DNA of 64,000 nucleotides from Micromussa lordhowensis (taxonomy: Eukaryota > Cnidaria > Anthozoa > Scleractinia > Lobophylliidae): assembly GCA_964020085.1 (NCBI GenBank), contig CAXHUQ010000803.1, positions 1-64,000 on the forward strand, written 5' to 3'. The position numbers and the translations under genes are program-made. Shown in pieces: positions 22,871-32,506 of the stretch (the first letter of the stretch is position 1; the number at the start of each line of letters is the position of its first letter). Under the pieces are notes generated by a model. The model was not told the DNA's origin. It did not search any database and worked only from the letters and a program-made list of their open reading frames with translations.

Positions 22871-24502
22871 TTAAGCAAACGGCATTTTACAAGACTGATT
22901 TGAGGGCACTTCAAAGTGCTCATGTGCCATGTCTAAAAGGTTTGAGCTAACCCATAGGGCTGACGACATAGTAGCTAAAACCGCCATTGAAATATGTCTT
23001 TTCCATCTTCTTTGCCAAACAGCCATGACAGCTATATTCTGATAGCGAGTCCCAATCGCTAAAGAGACACTCGTGAAAAACCACTCGATCACCAGTTGAA
23101 CTGAAGTTGTGATAGCAAAAGACTGTACCAGCTCTAAAAGGAAGTCGTCTTTTAAGTATATATATTGATACAAGTACAGTAATCCGTTAACAGATACTAT
23201 AGCAGTTGATTCATACAACATGCTCATGATAGCGATATCAGCCATTAGTCTCTCACGGCGAGGAGTACGAAAACTTCCCCACGGAGCTGAAGTTCTTTTG
23301 CAAATCAAGTGACAGAAGTGATCAATTACAACCGTCGTACTTCGTTCTATGACTTCAGTAGCGCCGTGAATCAATCCAAGAACAGTGATTGATTGTAAAC
23401 TGTCAAGATCTGCTTGCAACACTCGGAACATAATCGCTGAAACACAATACAACGGCGCTAACAGAACACACGAATATCCCGGATGAGTAATTTTGCCTAG
23501 CCGCTGAACAGAAATTCGTGAGATTACTTTAAATAGGACTCCAATGAGAGGAGCAAAGAGTGCGATTACCAGGCGCAGTTTGCTTTTCTTAATTTCTTTG
23601 TTATACAGTGGGTAAATTATAGAGACCACAGCAACGGCCAGAATTATAATAGAACAGAAAGGAGCTGTCATTTGTAAGCCCAAGGCAATCTTCTGTCTCC
23701 AAGTCCGTAGCAGACGGAAGTGATTCGTTAGAAGATAGGCTTGCCCACATACACTCGTAAAAAACAGAACATAGAGTGGAAGCTTTTGCAAAGTAGAAAG
23801 CTTGGAATGAGATATTCCCAGGGCTTGAAGAACCACTCGATAAGTTGTGTCCAAGAAAAATGCGATAAAAGCAGCCAGGATCAGTTTTCGTTTGATCCCC
23901 ATTAATTGATGTGGGCGAAAAAGAAATATGGTGTGTACAAAGTACGAACCGTGTAGAAACACAAGAGCGATTTCATGAGATATTAATCTCAGCCATTGCA
24001 GTTTTACAGGAATGGACTTCTCTGGATAAAATTCACAGTTGTTTATAGTTTTATAACATAAATATGACATCAACATGTATACTAAACCTATGATGGTGGC
24101 AGTTAGTAAAGAAATCAAAGCTCCAATGTACATTGATTTACCAACCGTTCGGAGAGCGGATGGTCTAAATCGCTTCCAGGCCATTGCTCTATCTTTATCT
24201 TGTTGATCTTCCTGTGTTTCTTCGTTCTCGTCTGGTAAACTTGCGTCGATAAGGCTTACATTAATTCTGCTGGATCTTATAAAGTCTGAAGTTGTGGCTT
24301 CTCTGTCGCTGTATTCTTGATAAATACACTCTTCATCAGGATCTCCGTGACGATACCATTCTTGTCCTGTGCTTTCTAGAGGACTGTAGCCAAAAGACTC
24401 TGCCGTGTTTTCAGGTTCTTGTGAGTTGTAGTGCTCTGTCACTCCTCGTGTAAAACTGAACACGACATGACCAAGTACCTCGAACACTGTGTTGCTACCC
24501 AT
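22871..24502 (-). CDS. Multi-pass membrane protein, family of unknown function (beta subfamily, paralogue 3)
   Basis: 543 codons, ATG at 24502, no introns. It has the same architecture as its paralogues: soluble N-terminus (TAESFGYSPLESTGQEWY, then YQEYSDREAT), acidic linker, about ten hydrophobic segments, the KRTSAPWGSFRTPRRERLM loop, and the end CKMPFA. It is about 90% identical by eye to the gene at 39037, its counterpart in the other module. Most differences (about 43 of 57) are in the N-terminal half, whereas the C-terminal half is nearly uniform across the family. It faces the alpha gene at 13544 tail to tail and is head to head with the alpha gene at 27401 across 2.9 kb. Role unknown. 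Confidence 0.92.
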   Translation of the reverse strand: MGSNTVFEVLGHVVFSFTRGVTEHYNSQEPENTAESFGYSPLESTGQEWYRHGDPDEECIYQEYSDREATTSDFIRSSRINVSLIDASLPDENEETQEDQQDKDRAMAWKRFRPSALRTVGKSMYIGALISLLTATIIGLVYMLMSYLCYKTINNCEFYPEKSIPVKLQWLRLISHEIALVFLHGSYFVHTIFLFRPHQLMGIKRKLILAAFIAFFLDTTYRVVLQALGISHSKLSTLQKLPLYVLFFTSVCGQAYLLTNHFRLLRTWRQKIALGLQMTAPFCSIIILAVAVVSIIYPLYNKEIKKSKLRLVIALFAPLIGVLFKVISRISVQRLGKITHPGYSCVLLAPLYCVSAIMFRVLQADLDSLQSITVLGLIHGATEVIERSTTVVIDHFCHLICKRTSAPWGSFRTPRRERLMADIAIMSMLYESTAIVSVNGLLYLYQYIYLKDDFLLELVQSFAITTSVQLVIEWFFTSVSLAIGTRYQNIAVMAVWQRRWKRHISMAVLATMSSALWVSSNLLDMAHEHFEVPSNQSCKMPFA

Positions 24503-24584
24503 TAATGTAAGCTAAGTGTAATGTGGACTTGACTGCACGAGTTATTTTCTTTTCCTTTGTTTCTTATTTTCGTCCGAAACTTGG

Positions 24585-25160
24585 AACGTGATGACCTGGG
24601 ACGGGTTGGTCCAACCAACCGGAAAATACTGTTTTCAAAGTGTTCTTAAACATCTTTCAGTGGCTAATAACTTGGCTGCATTTTTCTGTCAGTGGCTGGA
24701 TCGAAGCACGTCATTCCTCTCGACCCGTGCGTTCATGGATCGAACCTTTTTTTCTCAGTTTCTTCTAGCTTTCTGTCCAGCATATGTGATTTGCCTGAAG
24801 TTTCGAAGCTAAACTCGACACAATGAAACCTAAACCACTCTATCAGCGTGTTACTCATAATGAAATTAAACTGTTTGGCTCAGAAAATGTACTGAATGCA
24901 CTCTTAAGTACTATAGCTACTCTTACTTTGAGCTGAATAACTTAATAATTGCCGGGATTCCAAAACGCTTTTTAAACACTTTGGACGCCAACTTTGAAAC
25001 TGCTATTCTTTCAGTTGGTGTTGTCGTGACTTCCATGCGGGTAGGGTTAGGGTTAGTCGTTTAACTTTCCCAGCTTCCTTTGTCTTAAGCTCATAAGTAA
25101 TCTTTTGGGAGAATATTTGTTTAGAAAGTCTCGATCAGTATCGAAGCTGTGAATAATTTA
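24585..25160. repeat. Upstream flank of a beta gene, shared with 41150-41540 and 1372-1965
   Basis: Shared landmarks: tttcaaagtgttct, catctttcagtgg, tcattcctctcgacccgtgcgttca. It starts about 80 bp upstream of the ATG at 24502, so it is a candidate promoter region, though no TATA box or specific site is clear. A short gggtagggttagggttag near 25040 is telomere-like but only two units long. Confidence 0.6.
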
Positions 25161-25548
25161 GAATCGCTTTCTGCTTATCGTTGTTGCTTAGCCTGCGTGT
25201 TTTTGTTTAGTTGTATCGGGATCCATGCAGGAGTTTGGAGAGCGCGAGAGAGGCACATGAGTTGCTCGAGGCGTAGTCATTCTCGTGTCCGACACAGCCA
25301 CTTGTCACTCTTAGCTTCGCACGAGTGAAAAGTGGCGCTGAAGGCACATCATATAATCAGCTAGTTGTTTGAACTAAGATTTTAACTGCCAGCTAAGATG
25401 GACATGTGTTGAGATGCCGCTCTAGATCTGGGGGTGTTGCCCTTGCTTAAGCAATTTTGAAAATAATAAAAGTGTTTAGGTTCTCGGCCTTTATTGAAAT
25501 GTCTAGCGTTTTTAAAATGTTACAAACTCTGGCTGACTCTATAGGAAA

Positions 25549-25592
25549 ATTCATTACCTGACGAGGGAATTTCGCGTTAAATTGTACGCGAA

Positions 25593-25640
<48 letters not shown>

Positions 25641-25683
25641 AAGTGCAATTTAACGCGGAATTCATGAGTCAGGTAATGAATCA
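25549..25683. repeat. Hairpin element
   Basis: Ends ttcattacctgac / gtcaggtaatgaa. Inner arms share cgcgttaaattg and aaaaccgatatcgcac around tcgcgaagcgatg. Non-autonomous palindromic element. Confidence 0.75.
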
Positions 25684-26539
25684 TCCTTGAATCACATAAT
25701 TGAATAAAATTGTAGAAAAAGACATTGTAGAAAAACGTTTTTGCTGTTGTTGTGTTACAATTTGACGACAGTTGTTACGTAGATGCGAAACAATATCACT
25801 TAGCCTCGTTTTCAACTTGCAATTCCACGCTAAATACCTGGCTTCATAAACCAATCAGAATGCAAGATTTTATTCAATTATTCGATTCTACGATACATAA
25901 TATTACATGCTTTCTTGCCTCCCAGGATCCCATCACCCGGAGCCTCCATCTCCCATATATCCTTGAGTCAATACAATATTGCGTTCGACAAAGAACGGCT
26001 TCCTGATGCAGTCAAAATAATCGAGGTTCACGAACACCAATTTGCTTCCCCCCCGCCCACCCCCCCGAAATAGTTTTCAGGCGCGACGATATGTTATTTC
26101 CATCGACCATGTACTTTGTTTCTAGCGGGAGTCGAGTTTCACGTGTTGCCTCGCGTTTGGTGTGCTTGCTTGTCGAGTTTGACCTTCTCTTCGCGGTTTT
26201 GCGTGCTTTGTTGTTTTATTTGATAACGAACGACTTTGAATCGCCTTGTTGTTGGGAACAGCTATATTTTGATTCCAGATGTTGATTGGTTCCACTCACG
26301 ACAGATAGCTGTCTTTATCCGGTCGAATATTGTTTGGAATCGGTGGAAAGGTACTCTGAAAGCAAGATCCATAAGAGTGAGCCTGAACCAGGGAACGGCA
26401 AATTACATAAATACTGTCTGCTGCATTCATCAGGGAAAATACTCGAATCAGTCGCACAGAGTTTGTTCGTGATAAACGAGCACGCGATTGCAAATGTTTA
26501 CTTGCTTTTTTCGTCGTGGTGTTTTCTAAAAGAAATAGA
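25684..26539. other. Shared upstream region of the divergent genes 24502(-) and 27401(+), no gene
   Basis: Open frames of 60-103 codons here overlap each other on both strands and show no family features. Contains a C-run at about 26050-26066. Confidence 0.4.
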
Positions 26540-27400
26540 AAACATGTTCTCTGTCAAACAGCGGACTAAAGCTCAAAACAGCGAGTGGCCTCTATAAATA
26601 TCTTCTATTTCCTGTTAAAAACGCTTGTGAAAATTTCAGCAGACTAAACAACGCAAAACGTCTGTACATTTGTGAAAATAAAAGCTTCAAGTGATTCTTT
26701 TGCCCCGTCCACACTAGGCCAGGGGAATTTGAAAACGCAGCTTTATTTCTACGGTTAGGCCTACCGTCCACACTAATCCGTCACGAAAACTGAGCTCTTC
26801 GAAAACGCTTCTCTAACTGGAGGAATCATTTTGCTTTTCGTTTTCGTGTGGACGGAAAATATTTTGAAAACGGAGCTTTTCGAAAACCGTGATATCGTCA
26901 CGATAATCACGTGTGGAAGGAAAACATTAGATGCGTTTTCAGAGTGGTACCTCCGCTTCAAATTCTCCCGGCGTAGTCTGGACAGGGCGATACAATGCCA
27001 AAGACACACGAACTCAAACTAGTAAAAGGTTAGTATTTGTTCACTCTCCAGGCAACAATGAGACTGAATAGCACACCTCAGGAAAGAGTTGTTTCCAGTT
27101 GAATGAAAACAAACCGACAAAGGTTTGGGAGCTCTGATACTAGCTGGAAGACTTCTTTCAGACGCTTCAGACACGGTTAGAAACAAGCAAAAAGTTATGT
27201 TTCGACGTTCGTGAGAGGAAGAAGACCTAGACTTCCGTGTAAAAAAAAGAATAAAAGGGCTCCGTGGCATAAAACACCAAAGAAAGAACACCGGAACCCC
27301 AAAGATTATGTAGCTGCAGATCATCTCCGAGATTACAGTTCAATTTCCTCAAGGAAACCTGACCATCAAATTGAGCATTTGTTCAGGTATTCTAGAAACA

Positions 27401-29026
27401 ATGAGCAGAACCACATTGATAGAGGTGTTTGGTCCCATCGTGTTCAGTTTCACACGAGGCGTGGCAGAGCACTACAACCCAGAAGAACCTGAATTCACGG
27501 CAGAGTCCTTTGGCTACGATCCTCTACAAAGTACAGGTCGAGAATGGTATTATCATCCTGTTGATGAGCTTATTTATCACGAATACAGCGACAGAGAAGT
27601 CACTGGTTCGAACTACCCGATGACTACTCTTCTTCGTGTAAGGGAAATTGCAGCTCATTTACCAGAGTCGGAAACTGACGAAGAATCACAGGAAGACCCG
27701 GACGAGGAAGAAGATAGAGCAATGGCTTGGAAGCGACTCAGGCCATCCGCTCTCCGAGCGGTTTGTAAATCAATGTACATTGGAGCTTTGATTTCACTAC
27801 TTACTGCTATCATTGTCGGTTCAGTCTACATGTTCTTTTCTTTTGTTTGTTATAAAACTATAAACAACTGTGAATTTCACCCAAAGAAGTCCATTCCATT
27901 ACAAATGCAATGGACGAGATCAATTTCTCGTGTCATCTCTTGTGTTTTTCTATACACATGGTTTTTCGCATGTATCTTATTTCTTTTTCGTCCGTATCAG
28001 TTAACAGGGGTGAAGAGAAAATTGTTCCTAGTTTGCTGCATTGTGTATTGTGTAGACACACTTTATCGTGTAGCTCTACAAGCTCTAGGAATATCTTACT
28101 CCAAGCTTACTAACTTGCAAACGCTTCCTCTCAACTTTTTGTTTGCTATCAATGTATGCTTTCAGGCCTGTATTTTAACAAAACACTTCCGCCAACCAAC
28201 TAAGAGGCGGAGGCTGACTCTGTTCTTACAGTTTATCGTGCCGCTCTATTTTAGTGTATTTCTTGCCATCCCTTTAGCCACTCTGATTTACCCAGCGTAC
28301 ATTAAACAAGACAAAGAAGGTAAACTGCTTATCGCAATCTTTGCTCCTCTCATTGGAGTCGTACTCAAAGTAATATCACGAATTATAGTTCAGCGGTTAT
28401 GGAACGTTACCCATCCGGGATATTCCTATGTGTTATTAACGCCGTTTTATTGTGCCGCAGCGGTTATGTTTCGAGTTTTACAAGCAGATCTCGACAATTT
28501 ACAGTCCATTGTTATTCTTGGAATAATTCACGGCGCAGCAGAAGTCATAGAAAGAAGCACCATGGTTGTGATTGATCACATTTGTCATGTGATTTGCAAA
28601 AGAACATCAGCTCCTTGGGGAAGTTTTCGTACTCCTCGCCGTGAGAGACTAATGGCTGATATCGCTATCATGAGCATGTTGTATGAATCAACTGCTATAG
28701 TGTCTGTGAACGGATTTTTGTACTTGTATCAATTTATTTACTTACAAAAACATTCCCTCTCAAGGCTGTTGGAGTCTTTTGCCCTTTACACCTCAGTTCC
28801 TCTGGTGATCGAGTGGTTTTTCACCAGTGTATCTCTTGCAATCGAGACTCGCTATCAGAATATGGCCGTCATGGCTGTTTGGAGAAGAAGATGGAAAAGA
28901 CACATTTCTGTGGCATTTGTAACTACTGTGTCAGTGGCGTTATGGACTAGCACAAACCTATTAGAAATTGTACAAGGGCGCTTCAACGAGTTCTCAAATC
29001 AGCCTTGTAAAATGCCTTTTACTTAG
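27401..29026 (+). CDS. Multi-pass membrane protein, family of unknown function (alpha subfamily, paralogue 4)
   Basis: 541 codons, ATG at 27401, no introns. It differs from the gene at 13544 at about eleven residues scattered along the protein (for example Q to H in the YQEYSD motif, two changes in the acidic linker region, and I-to-V, A-to-T, L-to-F near residues 340-355). All hydrophobic segments and the KRTSAPWGSFRTPRRERLM loop are kept. The upstream 130 bp, with the aataaaag TATA-like stretch at about 27250, is conserved too. Downstream, the AATAAA seen after the other alpha gene reads AACAGA here (29092-29097), but attaaag remains about 50 bp further on. Both copies are intact, so neither looks like a pseudogene. 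Confidence 0.92.
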   Translation: MSRTTLIEVFGPIVFSFTRGVAEHYNPEEPEFTAESFGYDPLQSTGREWYYHPVDELIYHEYSDREVTGSNYPMTTLLRVREIAAHLPESETDEESQEDPDEEEDRAMAWKRLRPSALRAVCKSMYIGALISLLTAIIVGSVYMFFSFVCYKTINNCEFHPKKSIPLQMQWTRSISRVISCVFLYTWFFACILFLFRPYQLTGVKRKLFLVCCIVYCVDTLYRVALQALGISYSKLTNLQTLPLNFLFAINVCFQACILTKHFRQPTKRRRLTLFLQFIVPLYFSVFLAIPLATLIYPAYIKQDKEGKLLIAIFAPLIGVVLKVISRIIVQRLWNVTHPGYSYVLLTPFYCAAAVMFRVLQADLDNLQSIVILGIIHGAAEVIERSTMVVIDHICHVICKRTSAPWGSFRTPRRERLMADIAIMSMLYESTAIVSVNGFLYLYQFIYLQKHSLSRLLESFALYTSVPLVIEWFFTSVSLAIETRYQNMAVMAVWRRRWKRHISVAFVTTVSVALWTSTNLLEIVQGRFNEFSNQPCKMPFT

Positions 29027-29893
29027 AATTGATAGTTCACTACGTCCATTGCTTTTGACTCAACCGCCAACTGGTTGATCGGCAAGTAGTCAACAGACCG
29101 TGCGTATAAATACAAGGTGTAAATAAGCTATAAGCATTAAAGAACCATTTTATGACAGTTGAAGATTCGTTGTGAATCCTTCCCGAGTTGTTGCAAAATA
29201 GGTGAATGAGTAATAACATTGTGCGGCTCTCAGCGCTAGAAATTTCTTTCCACTGCAAGTGCCACACCTAACGCCTCCGCTCCTCCGAACACTTAGCACT
29301 TAAACCAAAGCCGGTTTAGAGTTCAACTCTCGAAGATTCTTTGTCAAGTACGTCTTAGCTAATAATTAGTATAACAGATACTCTCTCGCACTGAACTTAA
29401 AGCAGACTCGGTGCAATCTACAATGCAAAATCTAATCTGGCTGGCCGCTACATGTCGTAATCACATGCTGATGTATTTTAAAACATTTTATATATTTTAT
29501 ACTACAATATTTAATAATCTTTTAATAATTTTTGTTACTATTTTATTTTGTAACTATTCCTGTAAAGTAGCTGGTTAGCTAAGTGTTTGGTCACGTTAAT
29601 AAACTTACTTACTTACTTACTTACTTACAATCCTGGCTAAAAATCTTGGGGACAGTTCAACTTTTTAGAAACGAAAGGTCTATGCTTTCACCTTCCCCTC
29701 CCACCTCGAACACGATATTGTTGCTGATCCGTCAAACGTAGGCCCAATATTCCAACCTTGCTTTGGAGGGTGGAGCGGACAGGGGGAATTGGGGAATTGG
29801 TAATGGCGCTGTAATTCAAAATAATACGTTATTAGTTGGCAGTCTATCAAGTGCCCCTAGGATTTTTTAATCAGGATTGTAGATATAACCAGA
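29027..29893. other. 3' flank of the alpha gene with a (CTTA)n microsatellite
   Basis: Matches 15170-15823 but carries an extra stretch of about 200 bp (around 29430-29630) ending in a perfect cttacttacttac run at 29602-29628. That stretch is AT-rich and reads like a retroelement tail. No gene. Confidence 0.5.
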
Positions 29894-29916
29894 TTAAGGC
29901 GGGGTAAACGTGAAAG

Positions 29917-30952
29917 GAGTGTAGGTTTTTGTCGAGGGTCGAGGGTCGAGGGTAACATGTCGAGGGTCGAGGGTCGAGGTCGAGGTCGAGGGTCGAGGTC
30001 GAGGGTAAAAAAGTTAAAAAAGTTAAAAAAAGTTAATATCCCATCCTATATTAAATTAATATATAAATTGTGACAGGCCTACACGACTCCTGTTGTGCGC
30101 AAATGTGTATTCTTAGCCTTCAGAGTTTGGATCGAACGAGTATGTCTTTGAGCGATTTCCCTCTTTTCAATTTCAATTTCCAACTATCAGATTTACGGCT
30201 GAAATATCAGACAAGGAAATCATTTTCCTAGACAATTGCGTTTACAAAGGTGATAGATTTAATGATACATCTATCCTTGATGTGCGAACTCACTACAAAC
30301 CGACTGAAACGTTTCAGTACACGCACTTCTCTTCCTGCCACCCACCAGGGGTCAGTAAAGGTTTCATCAAAGGCGAAGCACTTAGGTTGCTTCGAACTAA
30401 CTCTTCTGAAACGACCTTTGATGTCAACATTAGACAATTCAAATCACGCCTACACGATAGAGGCTATCCAGATACCCTAGTGTACAAAGTCCTCTCAGAA
30501 GTGAAATTTGAAGACAGAAAGTCGGCAATCCAGCAAAGAGAAAAAACGCACGAGAAAATTATACCTTTTGTCACACAATACCACCCAGCGGTACCTAATT
30601 TGAAGAATATCTTGATGAGTAAATGGCACTTAATACAGAATCAGTCTTCACTGAGAGCAATATATAAAGAGCCTCCCATTACCTCGTACAAAAGAGGGAA
30701 ATCGCTCAAAGACATACTCGTTCGATCCAAACTCTGAAGGCTAAGAATACACATTTCCGCACAACAGGAGTCGTGTAGGCCTGTCACAATTTTTTAACTC
30801 GCGCGATTAACGTTATATATTAATTTAATATAGGATGGGATATTAACTTTTTTAACTTTTTTACCCTCGACCTCGACCCTCGACCTCGACCTCGACCCTC
30901 GACCCTCGACATGTTACCCTCGACCCTCGACCCTCGACAAAAACCTACACTC
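29917..30952. mobile_element. Long-inverted-repeat element carrying a Penelope-like RT fragment
   Basis: Arms of about 260 bp (29917-30175 and 30690-30952) start GAGTGTAGGTTTTTGTCGAGG and include runs of tcgaggg/tcgagg and gttaaaaaa. Perfect 9-bp target duplication ACGTGAAAG at 29908-29916 and 30953-30961; the uninterrupted site is seen at 15837. The arms include the last codons of the internal reverse-transcriptase frame. Two readings fit: a Penelope-like element whose terminal repeats lie in inverted orientation, or a foldback/MULE-like DNA element (long arms with tandem subrepeats, 9-bp duplication) that captured retroelement sequence. Confidence 0.85.
30174..30737 (+). pseudogene. Reverse-transcriptase C-terminal fragment (Penelope-like)
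   Basis: Open in one frame for about 187 codons with no ATG at its start. It shows the post-palm region usual in Penelope-like and related RTs: IIFLDNCVYKG, then KPTETFQYTHFSSCHPPG and KGFIKGEALRLLRT, and later PFVTQYHPAVPNL and SYKRGKSLKDILVRSKL before the stop. The RT catalytic core upstream and a GIY-YIG domain downstream are both missing. It lies wholly inside the element at 29917-30952, and its last codons are part of the right arm. Confidence 0.75.
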
Positions 30953-31409
30953 ACGTGAAAGCTGTTTTGAGGTCCCTTAACACGGCCTTTCTGCCAATAC
31001 CTCGGTCACGTTTCAAGCGACACTAAATCTCTCTGCTTATCTCATTAACTACTGTTTGGCAGTTTTGTGTAAATTTTTGGGTGATTTCTGGGCATTTTGG
31101 GAAAGAGATATTTTTCTCAAAGGATAGGTTAAATAGAGGAAAATATGAAATGTTGAAGATTTTATGGAATTTGAAGTGAAGAATTAGTAGACGGATACCA
31201 AACAGTCCCCTAGCAACCTGGGGCTCTCTTTTGCGGGTGTCAACTGTCTGGTAGTGTTTTCAACCCATCTTAATCCTAACAATTTCCATTTTTATATCAT
31301 TTCAAATTTTACGCCTATTCATGTTTACCCCCGCCTTAACTCGTGTGTTTCCCTCTGGTCCCGGTTTCGTTTATCTTCGCCGAATTGGAAAGTGCATATT
31401 TTGGTGAGT

Positions 31410-31545
31410 GGAATAATTAGTAATTATTTAACGAGGTTGAGCAAAATATCGTGATTTGTCAGTGGCGGGTAGATCAATTATTCGCCGAAGCCGAAGGCTG
31501 AGGCAACTAATTGATATGCGAGACACTGACAAATCACGATACTTA
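31410..31545. mobile_element. Palindromic MITE, module B counterpart of 16319-16465
   Basis: Arms caaaatatcgtgatttgtcag / ctgacaaatcacgatac around gccgaagccgaaggc. Its right end is replaced at about 31546 by the next MITE. Confidence 0.65.
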
Positions 31546-31840
31546 ACAATTATCCTGCTCAATCGCGCGGAATATCGTCTGATACTTAGCCGACGAGGCC
31601 GTAGGCTTCGTCGGCTAAAATCAGACGATATTCCGCGAGATTGAGCAGGATAATTGTTTTATTATTCAACAAATTGATAACAAAACAGCCTAAATCCTTG
31701 TAAATCTCTCTGTCGACATTTTCTCACTTCACTTTTTCTTCCCACGTACTAAGCTACGTATACCGCCGGATATCTGTTACCTACGGATGACAGATATCGA
31801 GAGCATCATGACCATATTTGGAAAGTGTTACAATTTGTTG
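31546..31840. mobile_element. MITE, first copy of a direct pair
   Basis: aacaattatcctgctc, inner palindrome gcgcggaatatcgtctgat ... atcagacgatattccgcg, then about 170 bp to aatttgttgaa. The same 295 bp recurs in direct orientation at 36908-37206, with the nest 31841-36907 between the two. Confidence 0.75.
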
Positions 31841-32506
31841 AATTCGCTACTTGCACATATCCATAATCCTTTGCGTTTTGGGGGGGTAACCAGAAGAAGA
31901 AATGTATGGTATCATGACAAAAATTAGTTCGGTGAACTCGCAAAACCAGCTATACTAATGCTTAAAAATGCACCAGAATTTTTTTTATTTTTTTTATTTT
32001 TTTTATTTGCAACACTAATATGATTCTTACATTTACACTTACAATAAAGTACAGAACTAAACTTACATTACATTACATTACTCTACTTACATTACTCAAC
32101 TTCTCTCCTACTTATTATATTTCTTTAGTTATTAGATTAGCCAGAAGTAATTCCTAGAGGTTATTTTTTACTTATGCTAACGATCACTTACTAACAGTCA
32201 CAGCGTTACTTACATTACAGTGCTAAACAAAACATCACTTACAGTACAGTACAGAGCACAATTCTTTAATTAAACCTACTTGCCTACTTAAAATTATTTG
32301 AATTACTTTACAAAACGACATCTTAGTTACTTTCTATTAACAGTACAAGGTAGATTTAGAGAAGTTTGGTAAAAAAAAAAGGTAAGACTTTGGGCTTTTG
32401 ATTTAGCGTGTCTGTAATAAATGACTAGTTAAATCAGAGTAAAAGCTTCGCGGGAAAATCTCTGATTTAGGGAAGAGCGCATTTCTCCATTTGCCATTGT
32501 AGTATA

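Larger units (their letters stand above)
11940..25340. repeat. Duplicated two-gene module, copy A
   Basis: Contains the convergent genes 13544-15169(+) and 22871-24502(-) with flanks. The same order recurs at 26540-41700. Matching landmarks: cctctataaatatcttct at about 11990 and 26595; the group A element at 15824 and 29894; blocks 16440-17960 and 37210-38470; blocks 18737-18930 and 38493-38695; and the 3' flanks at 22540-22870 and 38698-39036. Boundaries are approximate. Confidence 0.8.
29894..31339. mobile_element. TTAA-bounded MITE, group A, copy 3 (interrupted)
   Basis: Left TTAA at 29894-29897 and right TTAA at 31336-31339. Split after ACGTGAAAG by the 1,036-bp element at 29917-30952. 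Counterpart of copy 2 in module A. Confidence 0.88.

Noticed and set aside
25030..25055. Interstitial telomeric repeat
   Set aside because: Only about two TTAGGG units; too short to mean anything.
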